Assembly (NCBI RefSeq): GCF_018324385.1
Contig: NZ_AP019536.1
Coordinates: 806,001-870,000, forward strand
Direction of reading: 5' to 3'
DNA length: 64,000 nucleotides
Source of the DNA: Ferrigenium kumadai
Lineage (GTDB): Bacteria > Pseudomonadota > Gammaproteobacteria > Burkholderiales > Gallionellaceae
In this document: positions 24,640 to 33,990 of the stretch, one piece after another
Position numbering within the stretch: position 1 is the first letter of the stretch
How the letters are laid out: the number at the start of each line of letters is the position of its first letter
Position numbers and translations under genes: made by a program
The notes under the pieces: model-generated
What the model was told of the DNA's origin: nothing
The model's database searches: none
What the model saw: the letters and a program-made list of their open reading frames with translations, nothing else

Positions 24640-26085
24640 TCAGACCAGCACCTTGAGCGATTGGGCCACCTCGTTCAGTTTCACCACGCCGATCTTTGCC
24701 TGCGCCGTACCTGAGGCGATCTCCTTCGAACCGTTGCTCAGGTTCTTCATCGCTTCCGAGATCTGGTTCAGCGCGCCGGACTGCTGCTTGCTGTTCAGCA
24801 TCACCTGCTGAGCGCCCTCATAGACCTTGTTGGCGACCTCCGCGAGTCCGGCGAAGGATTCGCCGGACTGCTTGGAGATGGTTGCCACTTCCTCCGCGGT
24901 CTTGCTGCCTTCCTCGGTCGCCATCACCGCCGAGTTGGTGGCCTTCTGAACTTCCTCCACCAGCGCGTTGGTGCGTTCCGCCGATTTCTTGCTCTGGTCG
25001 GCGAGCTTGCGTATCTCGGTGGCCACAACGGCGAACCCCTTGCCGTGCTCTCCGGCGCGCGCGGCCTCCACCGCGGCGTTCAACGCCAGCATGTTGGTCT
25101 CGGATGCGAGCTCTCCGACCACCTTGGCGATGGAGCCGATCTGCTCGGCCTGTTCGGAAAGGCGCAGGATCTGTTCGGCGACCGCCCCGACTTTGGTCTT
25201 CATTTCGGTGATCCCCGAATAGGAGCGGCTGGCCAGTTTGATGCCCTCCTCGGTCAGGGCGAGCGACTGGTTGGCCAGGGCCGCGGTGTTTTCCGACTGT
25301 TGGGCGGAGGTCCGGGAAGAGACGCCCAGTTCTTCCGCCGTGGCCGAGACCTCGGTGATCGCGGCGGACTGTTCGCCCACCGTGCGCTCGTGCTCGGTCA
25401 TGGTGGCGGCGATTTCGGTCGAGGAAGTGGTCAGCGCGTTTATCTGTTCCTTGATCGAGGTGCTGATGCGTTCGGTCATCCACAGCCCGATCAGAATGGA
25501 CAACAGGGTCGCCAGCGCGACGCCGATCACTACCGTTCTGATGAGTTCGTCGGTCGTGGCGACGCGCTCGTTTTCGCGCTCTTCCAGCAGCGCGTTTTCC
25601 CGCTTCTCGAATGAATCAAAGGTCTTTTGGAGGTCATCGAACAGAGGATTGCCGGTCGTTACCATCGCAATCGCCGCCGCCGATTTGCCTTCACGCATGA
25701 GCGAATCCGCCCTGTGCTCGATGTCCGCGATGTCACTCTGCAATTGGGCTGCTCTCTCGACCTTTGCTTTTTGACCGGACTCCGTCACCAATGTCCTCAG
25801 GATTTCTATTGATTCCGTGAATTGCCTGTTGCCTGTCTCAGTGACCTTGAGCAACTTGTCGTCCCTGGTCAGGAGGTAACCCCGGGTGGCGCGCATGGAC
25901 ACGGAGACGCCGATCTCGGCCTCCTTTGCCAGGGTCACGATCTTGAATGTCTTTTGAGCCAGATCAGAGTGCCCAGACAAGTCTTCGACACCGAGATATA
26001 CGAGTGTGGCCACTCCCAGGAACAGGACCAGCGGGACGGCATAGCCCAGCAGGATGCGGTAACGCAGTTTCATGTTCTTGAACAT
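24640..26085 (-). CDS. Methyl-accepting chemotaxis protein (WspA-like)
   Basis: A 481-residue receptor with TM1 (about 10-32), a helical periplasmic region of about 150 residues resembling a CHASE3/four-helix bundle, TM2 (about 185-207) and a cytoplasmic signalling rod. The hairpin tip ([20 protein letters not shown]) is well conserved. After TM2 only a short stretch precedes the methylation helix; I cannot recognise a HAMP domain. It is the only receptor in the cluster and should set the input of CheA-REC. Confidence 0.92.
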   Translation of the reverse strand: MFKNMKLRYRILLGYAVPLVLFLGVATLVYLGVEDLSGHSDLAQKTFKIVTLAKEAEIGVSVSMRATRGYLLTRDDKLLKVTETGNRQFTESIEILRTLVTESGQKAKVERAAQLQSDIADIEHRADSLMREGKSAAAIAMVTTGNPLFDDLQKTFDSFEKRENALLEERENERVATTDELIRTVVIGVALATLLSILIGLWMTERISTSIKEQINALTTSSTEIAATMTEHERTVGEQSAAITEVSATAEELGVSSRTSAQQSENTAALANQSLALTEEGIKLASRSYSGITEMKTKVGAVAEQILRLSEQAEQIGSIAKVVGELASETNMLALNAAVEAARAGEHGKGFAVVATEIRKLADQSKKSAERTNALVEEVQKATNSAVMATEEGSKTAEEVATISKQSGESFAGLAEVANKVYEGAQQVMLNSKQQSGALNQISEAMKNLSNGSKEIASGTAQAKIGVVKLNEVAQSLKVLV

Positions 26086-26135
26086 TTTTTCAGCCTCCCA
26101 TCAAAAAACGGATTTCAAATCATGGAGCGATCGAG

Positions 26136-27143
26136 TCACACTTCTTCCTCCACCACGAGTCCTCCTTTGGCCAGGATCTCCTGCATGTCCAGAATGCTGA
26201 CCATGCCTTCGCCATAGCGCGCCACGCCCTTGCAGTATTCGTTCTTCTCTTCATTCGCCGCCGGCAGGGGGGCGATATCGGTCGGCCTCAGGTAGATCAC
26301 CTCGATCACCTTGTCCACCGGTATGCCGATGGAGAGGTCGCCCGACTCGACCACCATGACTTCCGCGGCAGAGCTGCCCGCCGGAATGTTCAGCAGCCCC
26401 CTGATGTCCGCGAGAGTGAGGATGTCGCCGCGCAGGTTCATGTTGCCGGCGATGTGCGGCGGGCAGCAGGGGATGGTCGTGACGCGCCGCAGAAGGGAAA
26501 ACTCGCGCACCACGTCCAGCCCCACGCCGAAACATTCTTCGCCGAGCTGGATGATGGATAGCGGGATCCTTTCGGCGGCTTCCAGACTTTCCACTGCCTG
26601 CATCAGGTTATGAGCGCGGGTGCGGAACACCGCGCGCTCCTCATCGGTGGCGTCCGGACAGAAATAGGTGTGGGGACTGGCGGAAACGCCGGGGGAGGGC
26701 TGTGCCGGGGCATGGAGCAGGCGTTGCACATCCAGCAGCATGATGATCTCCGTCTCGACCTTGGCATTTCCCGCAAGGAAATGGCTTTGCCCGGCGGGGG
26801 CTTCATCGTAACGGGGGGGCGGTTCGATCGCCGAGGCGGGAATCCCGATCACGTCGCTGACTTCGCCGACGATCACGCCCATGATCGTGCCTTCCGCTTG
26901 CAACATCACGATGCTGTCGCTCATCTGATAGCGCCGGGGAGGATGGCCGAGGCGCAAGGCGAGGTCCATCACGGACTCGATCTTGCCGCGCCGGTTGACC
27001 ACGCCGGCGATATGGGGCGGCGACTCCTCTGCGGGCGTGAGTTCCGGCAGCCAGGCGATCTCCAGCACCGATCGGGCATCCACTCCATAGCGGTAACCGT
27101 TCAATCTGAACAGCAGATAGGGAGTCATGGCATCTGCGCCCAT
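26136..27143 (-). CDS. Double CheW coupling protein (two CheW domains in one chain)
   Basis: A protein of about 335 residues with two CheW folds, one near residues 7-155 (YLLFRLNGYRYGVDARSVLEI; VNRRGKIESVMDLALRLG) and one near 195-330 (IIQLGEECFGVGLDVVREF; NMNLRGDILTLADIRGLL). Wsp systems usually have two separate CheW proteins, WspB and WspD; here the two roles may be fused. Start is uncertain: ATG 27143 or 27128, with a TTG at 27164 overlapping the cyclase gene. Neither ATG has a strong ribosome site. Confidence 0.88.
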   Translation of the reverse strand: MGADAMTPYLLFRLNGYRYGVDARSVLEIAWLPELTPAEESPPHIAGVVNRRGKIESVMDLALRLGHPPRRYQMSDSIVMLQAEGTIMGVIVGEVSDVIGIPASAIEPPPRYDEAPAGQSHFLAGNAKVETEIIMLLDVQRLLHAPAQPSPGVSASPHTYFCPDATDEERAVFRTRAHNLMQAVESLEAAERIPLSIIQLGEECFGVGLDVVREFSLLRRVTTIPCCPPHIAGNMNLRGDILTLADIRGLLNIPAGSSAAEVMVVESGDLSIGIPVDKVIEVIYLRPTDIAPLPAANEEKNEYCKGVARYGEGMVSILDMQEILAKGGLVVEEEV

Positions 27144-27148
27144 GGTGT

Positions 27149-28183
27149 TCAGCCCGCGGGGCAAGTCGCGACGGATAGCCGGTTCCGTCCTGAGTCCTTC
27201 GCCCGGTAAAGCGCTTCATCCACCACCTTGAGACACACGTCCGGGGTCGAGCTGGCTTCAGGCAGGATGGTGGTGACCCCCAGGCTGATGGTGACGTAGG
27301 GGCTGACCTTGGAATCGGGATGAGGAAGATGCAGGTTCTCGATCTCGGCACGAAGCTTCTCGGCGACTTTTATCGCGCCGCTGGAGTCGGTTTCCGGCAG
27401 CAGCACGATGAACTCCTCGCCGCCATAGCGGGCGACGGTGTCAGCGGGACGGCTGACGACGTCCTGTGCGGTATGGGCCAATCGCTTCAGGCATTCGTCG
27501 CCGTCCAGGTGGCCGAACTTGTCGTTGTATAGTTTGAACAAGTCCACGTCGAACATGATCAGGCTGATGGGGCGCCGGTTGCGCAAGGCGCGCAGCCATT
27601 CCGCCGCCAGCCTTTCATCGAAGTGACGCCGGTTGGCGATGCCGGTCAGGCCATCGATGTTGGCCAGTTTCAGCAACTGCATGTTGAGCTCTTCCAGTTT
27701 GATCTGGCTCGCGCGCAGCGCCCGATAGGCGTCGTCCCGCTGCAGCCGGCTGACATAGGAGCCGGAGTGGTAGCGCAGCCGCGCGACCAGCTCCACAGAG
27801 TCGGGAAGCTTGACCACGTAATCGTTGGCTCCCGCCGCAAAGGCCGCGGCCTTGGTGACGGGATCGTCATTGCTGGAAAGCATGATGATGGGGATGTCGC
27901 GCGTGGTGGGATGCGCGCGGATGAATTGGCAAAGGGTGAGGCCGTCCATCACCGGCATGGTGAAGTCCAGCAGGATGACGGTGGGCCCTATTCTTTCGGC
28001 GGTGCTGACCGCCTGGGTCGGGTCCTGGCAGTAATGGAAATTGATGTCTTTTTCATTGATAAGTTGGCGCCGCAGCAGCTCGGCAACGAACGGCTGATCG
28101 TCCACCAGCATGACCATGAACGGGTGCGCGATATCCCCGGTGGCCGCTGCCGTAGTCTGGTTATCCATGTACGTTTTCTCCAT
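27149..28183 (-). CDS. WspR-like diguanylate cyclase response regulator (REC-GGDEF)
   Basis: A 344-residue protein, close in length and layout to WspR. REC spans 22-140 with D73 (LLDFTMPVMDG); a helical linker (145-172) leads to GGDEF (175-335) with GGEEF at 254-258 and the I-site RPAD at 245-248. The active site and inhibitory site are both intact. In Wsp systems CheA phosphorylates WspR, which oligomerises and makes cyclic di-GMP. It sits 60 bases after cheR and five before the double cheW. Confidence 0.93.
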   Translation of the reverse strand: MEKTYMDNQTTAAATGDIAHPFMVMLVDDQPFVAELLRRQLINEKDINFHYCQDPTQAVSTAERIGPTVILLDFTMPVMDGLTLCQFIRAHPTTRDIPIIMLSSNDDPVTKAAAFAAGANDYVVKLPDSVELVARLRYHSGSYVSRLQRDDAYRALRASQIKLEELNMQLLKLANIDGLTGIANRRHFDERLAAEWLRALRNRRPISLIMFDVDLFKLYNDKFGHLDGDECLKRLAHTAQDVVSRPADTVARYGGEEFIVLLPETDSSGAIKVAEKLRAEIENLHLPHPDSKVSPYVTISLGVTTILPEASSTPDVCLKVVDEALYRAKDSGRNRLSVATCPAG

Positions 28184-28243
28184 TGCCGTCCTGTGAATGC
28201 GCCTTCCAGCCGTTCGGATATTCCGCTGCGAAGAGCAAAATCG

Positions 28244-29617
28244 TCACTTGCTGATACTCGGCAGATGCTCGATATATTGCAATACGGCGTTGACTGTAGA
28301 AGCGCCGTATAGCTTGACTTGAGCATCGCCGGGCAGTGCCTTCAGAAGGTCGCGCGCGGTCTCGCGCATCTTGCCGGCCCGCATGCTGTCGCCTTCCCGC
28401 TCGTAGAGGTCGCCAAGATCGAGGTAGGCGGCGACGAAGGAATGATCGAGATAGATCACTTTTTTCAGCAGCTCCTTGGCCTTGGCGAAGTCACCGCGTT
28501 CCTGGGTCAGCAGCGCCAGCAGGTAATGGGGCTCGGCCACCAGCGGATTCTTTGCGATCAATTCCTCGCAGGACTTGGCGGCCTGGTCCCGCTGGCCCTG
28601 ATTTGCGTGCTGCCAGGCCTGGTGCATTTCCGACCCCGCCATTTCCTTGCATATCTCCGGAACCCCCTGCTTGGGAGGGGGTGGGGGGGCACTGGTTTTC
28701 CATATGGCAGACGGTGCCGCTGCCGTTCGTTTGGGCGCAGGGCGCAACGTTTCGGTAAGTGGTGCCTGTGGTGGAGGACAGTAAGGCGCAATGACTTTCT
28801 GGTACACGATGGATTCGGGGAATACCCTGGCGCGCAGCGCTCCCAGATGGTGGGCATACAGTTCGCCGTGTCCGGTGATCAATATTCCGCCTTCGGTCAG
28901 TGTTTCGGTGAACTTGTCCGCGATGCGGGAAACCACATGGGGAGCCATGTATATGAACGTGTTGCGGCACAGGATCAGGTCCATTTCATGCAGGCCGGAG
29001 GCGTGATCCGGAAACTGGTCGGCCACCAGGTCGCCCGGAAGAAATGACACCCTTCTGCGGATGGCGTCGTCCAGCACCCAGGTGTTCTTGTGCCGGTGGA
29101 AATAGCGCTGCCGCCGCTCGTCGCTCATCCCCCTGAAAGACCACTCGGTGTAGATTCCCCGCTGCGCCTTGTCGATGGCACTGTGGTTGATGTCCGTGCC
29201 CAGGATGTAGATATTCCACTGCGACTGGTCTGCCATCAGCTCATCCAGCAGGATGGCCAGGCTATAGGCCTCCTCGCCGGTCGAGCAGGCGGCGCACCAG
29301 ATACGCAACATGCGCACAGTATTCCGGCGCTCGAGCAGTTCCGGAAGGATGCTGTTCAGGAGCAGGGCATGCAGCCCGCTGTCGCGAAAAAAATAGGTTT
29401 CACCCGCGGTGAGCGGAATAGCGAGAGCTTCCCGCTCATGCCGGATATCCGCAGCCGAGCTCAGGAGATGGAAGTATTGCTCTGCACCGGAAAGATTCAA
29501 TGCCCGTACCCGCTCGGCGACTACCTTGCGCAGCAACTCATCGTCCTGTTCGCGAACCAGCACGCCTATCCGGCTGGCAATCAGGTCTCTGGTTCGCTTG
29601 AGGAGAGCTTTTTCCAT
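28244..29617 (-). CDS. cheR: CheR methyltransferase with TPR domain (WspC-like)
   Basis: A 457-residue protein. The N-terminal CheR domain (1-275) carries the SAM-binding AACSTGEEAYSLA (109-121) and GTDINHSAIDKA. A Pro/Ala-rich linker (281-316) joins it to a C-terminal TPR domain (about 330-430, LALLTQERGDFAKAKELLKK). CheR with C-terminal TPR is characteristic of WspC and FrzF. It methylates receptor glutamates using S-adenosylmethionine. It is the first gene of the cluster; only a weak ribosome site precedes its ATG. Confidence 0.93.
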   Translation of the reverse strand: MEKALLKRTRDLIASRIGVLVREQDDELLRKVVAERVRALNLSGAEQYFHLLSSAADIRHEREALAIPLTAGETYFFRDSGLHALLLNSILPELLERRNTVRMLRIWCAACSTGEEAYSLAILLDELMADQSQWNIYILGTDINHSAIDKAQRGIYTEWSFRGMSDERRQRYFHRHKNTWVLDDAIRRRVSFLPGDLVADQFPDHASGLHEMDLILCRNTFIYMAPHVVSRIADKFTETLTEGGILITGHGELYAHHLGALRARVFPESIVYQKVIAPYCPPPQAPLTETLRPAPKRTAAAPSAIWKTSAPPPPPKQGVPEICKEMAGSEMHQAWQHANQGQRDQAAKSCEELIAKNPLVAEPHYLLALLTQERGDFAKAKELLKKVIYLDHSFVAAYLDLGDLYEREGDSMRAGKMRETARDLLKALPGDAQVKLYGASTVNAVLQYIEHLPSISK

Positions 29618-30011
29618 CGCTGGTTTTCCGTTCGCTGGGTGGGCGTCCCCTCCGGTTAACGGGGCGAGTCACGCCTGAATGACGCCATCCTGAGCAAGGA
29701 ACATCTGGCGATAAATACTGAGTTGACTCTAATTGGCGGTGGAATCTGCTTTATTGCAGTGGTGGCTCGCGGATATCCGGCTTCTGCTGCGAATGCTGCA
29801 CCGTATCTGCTCAAATGAACGGCATCGATTACCAGACTGAGCCCATTTTTTTAAATAGTTGTGCCTATGTCGCCGGCAATGCCGCGCCCCTAGAATCAGT
29901 CCGAGTATTCATGGATATGGATATCGCCTGTTTTGTCGCTCGTCACAAGTCGTTGTTGGTTCTTGGTTCTATTCCGATCTTGCCAGACTTAACTTTAAGG
30001 ACAGCACAGAC
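29618..30011. other. Divergent intergenic region between the cheR cluster and the GGDEF-EAL gene
   Basis: About 390 bases with lower GC than the surroundings, holding the start regions of two divergent units. I find no convincing sigma-70, sigma-54 or FliA promoter on the cheR side. A TTGACT at about 29720 on the plus strand lacks a matching -10. A short open frame crosses it but looks unlike a gene. Confidence 0.4.
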
Positions 30012-32408
30012 ATGCATGGAACTTCAAATGCCGGAAGCGGTGGTTCCAGTTCACAACACCAATCTAATGTCTTTAGATCGCCTGCGCTTATCTTCCTGAT
30101 AATCGCGACTACGGTTTTTGTTTCCGAGGCGTTCATCATGCTGATGCTTCACCGTGGCGGGCCTCGGGAATCCGCTTGGGGCGAGGCGATGGCGGATGGA
30201 GCGCTATTGCTCATCCTCACCTCGCCGATGCTTTACGTTTTCCTTTTTCGCCCATTGGTCGTTCATATCCATGCACGCAACAGGGCGGTCGAGGCGCTGC
30301 AGAAAAGCAAGGAAGAACAGTTCAAGGCCATGGTCCACACTTCTCTGGATGGCTTCTGGATAACCGACAGGCTGGGGCACTTTCTGGAGGTGAACGATGC
30401 GTATTGCCAGCTGATCGGTTATAGCCGCGAAGAACTGTTGAATATGTCGCTATATGAGGCAGTAACCCTGGAAGAGACCAGGGCGATCAAGCGGCATTTC
30501 AGGAATGTCTTTGAAAACGGCAGCGAACGCTTCGAAACCCGGAACCAATGCAAAGATGGCCGGATACTGACCATAGAGGCCAGTGCCAATTACAGCAGCG
30601 CCGGTGGAGGACAGTTGTATTGTTTCGTCCGCGACATCACCGAGCGGCGCGAGCGGGAGGAAGCGCTGCGGCTCGCCGGGTCGGTGTTCAATAACGTGGA
30701 AGAGGCCGTGATGGTGACCGATCCGAAGAATCAGATCATCGCCGTCAATCCGGCGTTCACCACCATTACCGGCTATGCCTCCGACGAGGTTATCGGCAAG
30801 ACCCCGCGCATACTGGCCTCAGGCAAGCATCCCTCTGCGTTTTACCGGGAAATGTGGCGGCAGTTGCTGAACATGGGCAGCTGGACCGGCGAGATATGGG
30901 ACAAGCGCAAGAACGGCGAGATCTATCCGAAATGGCTGACCATCAGCGCGGTAAAGGACGAGCAGGGCGAGACTGTCGAATATGTCGCCATTTTCAGCGA
31001 CATCACCGAACGCAAACGGGCAGAGGAAGAGATCCTCAACCTGGCCTTCTACGATTCGCTGACCAAGCTTCCGAACAGGCGCTTGCTGCTCGATCGTATC
31101 CATACGGCGCTGTCGATGTCGGCACGCAATCATTACTTCGGCGCGGTGCTGTTCCTCGATATGGACAGGTTCAAGGTGCTTAACGACACGCTGGGGCATG
31201 ACCATGGCGACCTGTTGCTGATCGAGGTGGCTCAGCGCATCCAGGCCCATGTGCGCGAGGTGGATACGGTCGCGAGGTTGGGCGGGGATGAGTTCGTGGT
31301 GCTGTTCGAAGAGATCAGCACAAGCGCTGATGAGGCTACACAGAAGGTTGCGCTGATCGCCGAGAAGGTGCGGGCAGCCCTGGCCGCTCCCTATTCCCTG
31401 GACGGGCATGAACATCACTGCTCGCCGAGCATCGGGGTGTGCATGTATTGCGGCAATGAAGAATCGGTGGATGCGCTGCTCAAACGCGCCGACATGGCCA
31501 TGTATCAGGCCAAGGATGCCGGGCGGAATGCGGTGCGTTTCTTCGATCCGGTCATGCAGCAAGCGGTGGAGTCCCGTGCGGCATTGGAGGCGGATCTGCG
31601 CCGTGCCGTACCCGGACAGCAATTGCGTCTGTATTACCAGGTCCAGGTCGGCGACGACCATCGCCCTCTGGGAGCGGAGGCGCTGGTGCGCTGGGAGCAT
31701 CCGGTGCGCGGCATGGTGATGCCGGCGCAATTCATTCCGGTTGCCGAGGAAAGTTCGCTGATTCTGGATGTCGGTCATTGGGTGCTTGATGCCGCCTGTC
31801 GGCAACTCGCGGCGTGGGAAAAGAACGCGCAGATGCGCAACATGGTCCTTGCGGTCAACGTCAGCGCACAACAGTTCAGGATGCATGATTTCGTGGAAAA
31901 AGTGACGGCGCTCACGCATTCGCACGGGGTCAATCCCGCCCGGCTCAAACTTGAACTGACCGAAAGCGTGGTGCTGAACGATGTGGCTGACGTGGTAGCG
32001 AAGATGCGCGCGCTGAAAGAGATCGGGGTCAAATTATCGATGGACGATTTCGGCATGGGCTATTCGTCTCTGGCCTATTTGAAGCAACTCCCGCTCGACC
32101 AGCTCAAGATCGACCAGAGCTTCGTGCGCAATATCGCAACGGATTCCAACGATGCCGTGATGGTCCAGGCCATCATCGATATGGCGCAGAATTTCCGTAT
32201 GGAGGTCATCGCCGAAGGTGTCGAGACCGAAGCGCAGCTGGATTTCCTCAAGCGGAATGGCTGTCTGGCCTATCAGGGCTACTTGTTCAGCAAGCCTGTT
32301 CCCGTTGACGAGTTTGAGCAAAATGTAATGATTTCTTCTCCTGAGCCGCAAACTGCAAACTTCCAGTTGCCTCCCCTGGTCCAGTTGGCCAGCCAGCCCG
32401 GACTGTGA
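30012..32408 (+). CDS. Membrane PAS-PAS-GGDEF-EAL cyclic-di-GMP protein
   Basis: A 798-residue protein with two transmembrane helices (about 25-46 and 62-80), PAS (about 95-215), PAS (about 225-350), GGDEF and EAL. GGDEF is intact (RLGGDEF, with the I-site REVD five residues before it). EAL motifs GAEALVRW, ELTESVVL, DDFGMGYSS and KIDQSFV are all present, so both synthesis and hydrolysis are possible. ATG 30012 has AAGGA ten bases upstream; the longer frame has no homology. It is transcribed away from the Wsp/Kai cluster and probably shares its c-di-GMP pool. Confidence 0.92.
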   Translation: MHGTSNAGSGGSSSQHQSNVFRSPALIFLIIATTVFVSEAFIMLMLHRGGPRESAWGEAMADGALLLILTSPMLYVFLFRPLVVHIHARNRAVEALQKSKEEQFKAMVHTSLDGFWITDRLGHFLEVNDAYCQLIGYSREELLNMSLYEAVTLEETRAIKRHFRNVFENGSERFETRNQCKDGRILTIEASANYSSAGGGQLYCFVRDITERREREEALRLAGSVFNNVEEAVMVTDPKNQIIAVNPAFTTITGYASDEVIGKTPRILASGKHPSAFYREMWRQLLNMGSWTGEIWDKRKNGEIYPKWLTISAVKDEQGETVEYVAIFSDITERKRAEEEILNLAFYDSLTKLPNRRLLLDRIHTALSMSARNHYFGAVLFLDMDRFKVLNDTLGHDHGDLLLIEVAQRIQAHVREVDTVARLGGDEFVVLFEEISTSADEATQKVALIAEKVRAALAAPYSLDGHEHHCSPSIGVCMYCGNEESVDALLKRADMAMYQAKDAGRNAVRFFDPVMQQAVESRAALEADLRRAVPGQQLRLYYQVQVGDDHRPLGAEALVRWEHPVRGMVMPAQFIPVAEESSLILDVGHWVLDAACRQLAAWEKNAQMRNMVLAVNVSAQQFRMHDFVEKVTALTHSHGVNPARLKLELTESVVLNDVADVVAKMRALKEIGVKLSMDDFGMGYSSLAYLKQLPLDQLKIDQSFVRNIATDSNDAVMVQAIIDMAQNFRMEVIAEGVETEAQLDFLKRNGCLAYQGYLFSKPVPVDEFEQNVMISSPEPQTANFQLPPLVQLASQPGL

Positions 32409-32554
32409 TGTCCCTTGCCCAGCGTGGCAAGCCTCGCATGGCATACCCTCATTGGGGAACCGTCTGCAGCGAATCCTGTCAGAGATGCCCGCGCATTCGC
32501 CTTCTTTCTTGCTGGCGGTTAATATGCGCACCCTCGCATGGGTTGCCCCGGTTT

Positions 32555-32582
32555 TTGCCGGTCCGCCCAGGTTCGTTATATA
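32555..32582 (+). promoter_or_regulatory. Candidate promoter of rimO
   Basis: TTGCCG (32555-32560) and TATATA (32577-32582) are separated by 16 bases. The ATG follows 20 bases after the -10, giving a very short leader. Confidence 0.5.
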
Positions 32583-32601
32583 AGTTATTGGCAATCGCGT
32601 T

Positions 32602-33927
32602 ATGAAAACAAAAGGCAAAACCCCAACAGTCGGCTTCGTCTCGCTCGGCTGCCCCAAAGCGACGGTGGATTCCGAGCACATCCTCACCCGGCTGCGCGCT
32701 GAGGGCTACCTGATCTCGGGCAGCTATCAGGAGGCCGACCTGGTGGTGGTGAACACCTGCGGTTTCATCGACAGCGCGGTGGCGGAGTCGCTCGACGCCA
32801 TCGGCGAGGCACTGCAGGAGAACGGCAAGGTCATCGTCACCGGCTGCCTGGGCGCCAAGGGCGACGTGGTGCAGCAGGCGCACCCCAAGGTGCTGGCCGT
32901 CACCGGCCCGCATGCCACCGACGAGGTGATGGAGGCGGTGCACGCGCACCTGCCGCGGCTGCACGACCCTTACACCGACCTGGTGCCCGCGCAGGGCATC
33001 CGCCTCACGCCGAAGCATTACGCCTACGTGAAGATATCCGAGGGCTGCAACCACAGCTGCACCTTCTGCATCATCCCCAGCCTGCGCGGGCCGCTGGTCA
33101 GCCGTCCGGTGGGCGAGGTGATGCTGGAGGCGGAGAAGCTGATCGAGTCCGGCGTGAAGGAGCTGCTGGTGATCTCTCAGGACACCAGCGCCTACGGCGT
33201 GGACGTGAAATACCGCACCGGCTTCTGGGGCGGACGTCCGCTCAAGACCCGTATGACCGAGCTGGCCTCCGCAATGGGCGGGCTGGGTGCATGGGTGCGG
33301 CTGCACTACGTTTATCCCTATCCGCATGTGGATGAAGTCATTCCGCTGATGGCCGAGGGCAAGATCCTGCCTTACCTGGATATTCCGTTCCAGCACGCCA
33401 ACCAGCGCATCCTCAAACTGATGAAGCGCCCCGGCAACAGCGACAATGTGCTGGCGCGCATCAAGCAGTGGCGCGAGACCTGCCCCGACCTCACGCTGCG
33501 CAGCACCTTCATCGTCGGCTTCCCCGGCGAGACCGAGGAGGAGTTCGAGGAACTGCTCGATTTCGTCGAGGAGGCACAGATCGACCGCCTGGGCGCATTC
33601 GCCTATTCACCGGTCGAAGGCGCGGCGGCGAACGAACTGCCGGACCACATTCCGCCCGAAGTGCAGCAGGAACGCCTCGCGCGCCTGATGATGCTGCAGG
33701 AGGAGATCAGCGAGGAACGCCTCAAGCGCAAGATTGGCAAGACCATCACCGCGCTGGTCGATGAAGTGGACGAGGAGGGGGCAATCGCGCGCAGTTCGGC
33801 GGATGCGCCGGAGATCGACGGGCTGGTCTATATCGAGGATGGGCAGGACTTGCAGGTGGGCGACCTCGTCGAGGTGAAGGTCACCGATTCCGATACGCAC
33901 GACCTGTGGGCCCAATTGGCCAAATAA
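32602..33927 (+). CDS. rimO: Ribosomal protein S12 methylthiotransferase RimO
   Basis: A 441-residue radical-SAM methylthiotransferase acting on the conserved Asp of ribosomal protein S12. The N-terminal domain starts with [15 protein letters not shown] and has VVNTCGFID; the radical-SAM cluster is [13 protein letters not shown] (CxxxCxxC); a TRAM domain closes the protein. The [11 protein letters not shown] insertion fits proteobacterial RimO rather than MiaB. It is followed by a strong bidirectional terminator. Confidence 0.95.
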   Translation: MKTKGKTPTVGFVSLGCPKATVDSEHILTRLRAEGYLISGSYQEADLVVVNTCGFIDSAVAESLDAIGEALQENGKVIVTGCLGAKGDVVQQAHPKVLAVTGPHATDEVMEAVHAHLPRLHDPYTDLVPAQGIRLTPKHYAYVKISEGCNHSCTFCIIPSLRGPLVSRPVGEVMLEAEKLIESGVKELLVISQDTSAYGVDVKYRTGFWGGRPLKTRMTELASAMGGLGAWVRLHYVYPYPHVDEVIPLMAEGKILPYLDIPFQHANQRILKLMKRPGNSDNVLARIKQWRETCPDLTLRSTFIVGFPGETEEEFEELLDFVEEAQIDRLGAFAYSPVEGAAANELPDHIPPEVQQERLARLMMLQEEISEERLKRKIGKTITALVDEVDEEGAIARSSADAPEIDGLVYIEDGQDLQVGDLVEVKVTDSDTHDLWAQLAK

Positions 33928-33943
33928 GCCAACTTGGCCAAAT

Positions 33944-33973
33944 AAAAAGGCCCCGGAAGACCGGGGCCTTTTG
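33944..33973. terminator. Bidirectional terminator between rimO and the repeat-protein gene
   Basis: The stem GGCCCCGG/CCGGGGCC with an AAGA loop has five A on the left and four T on the right, so it serves both convergent genes. Confidence 0.88.
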
Positions 33974-33990
33974 ACAGCGGGATGGCCGGG

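Noticed and set aside
29618..29780. FliA or sigma-54 promoter for the cheR cluster
   Set aside because: TAAAG...GCCAAT and TGGCGG...TGC elements exist, but their spacing does not fit either consensus.
29815..30099. Short plus-strand frame in the divergent region before the GGDEF-EAL gene
   Set aside because: No ribosome site and no homology; it overlaps the real gene in another frame.
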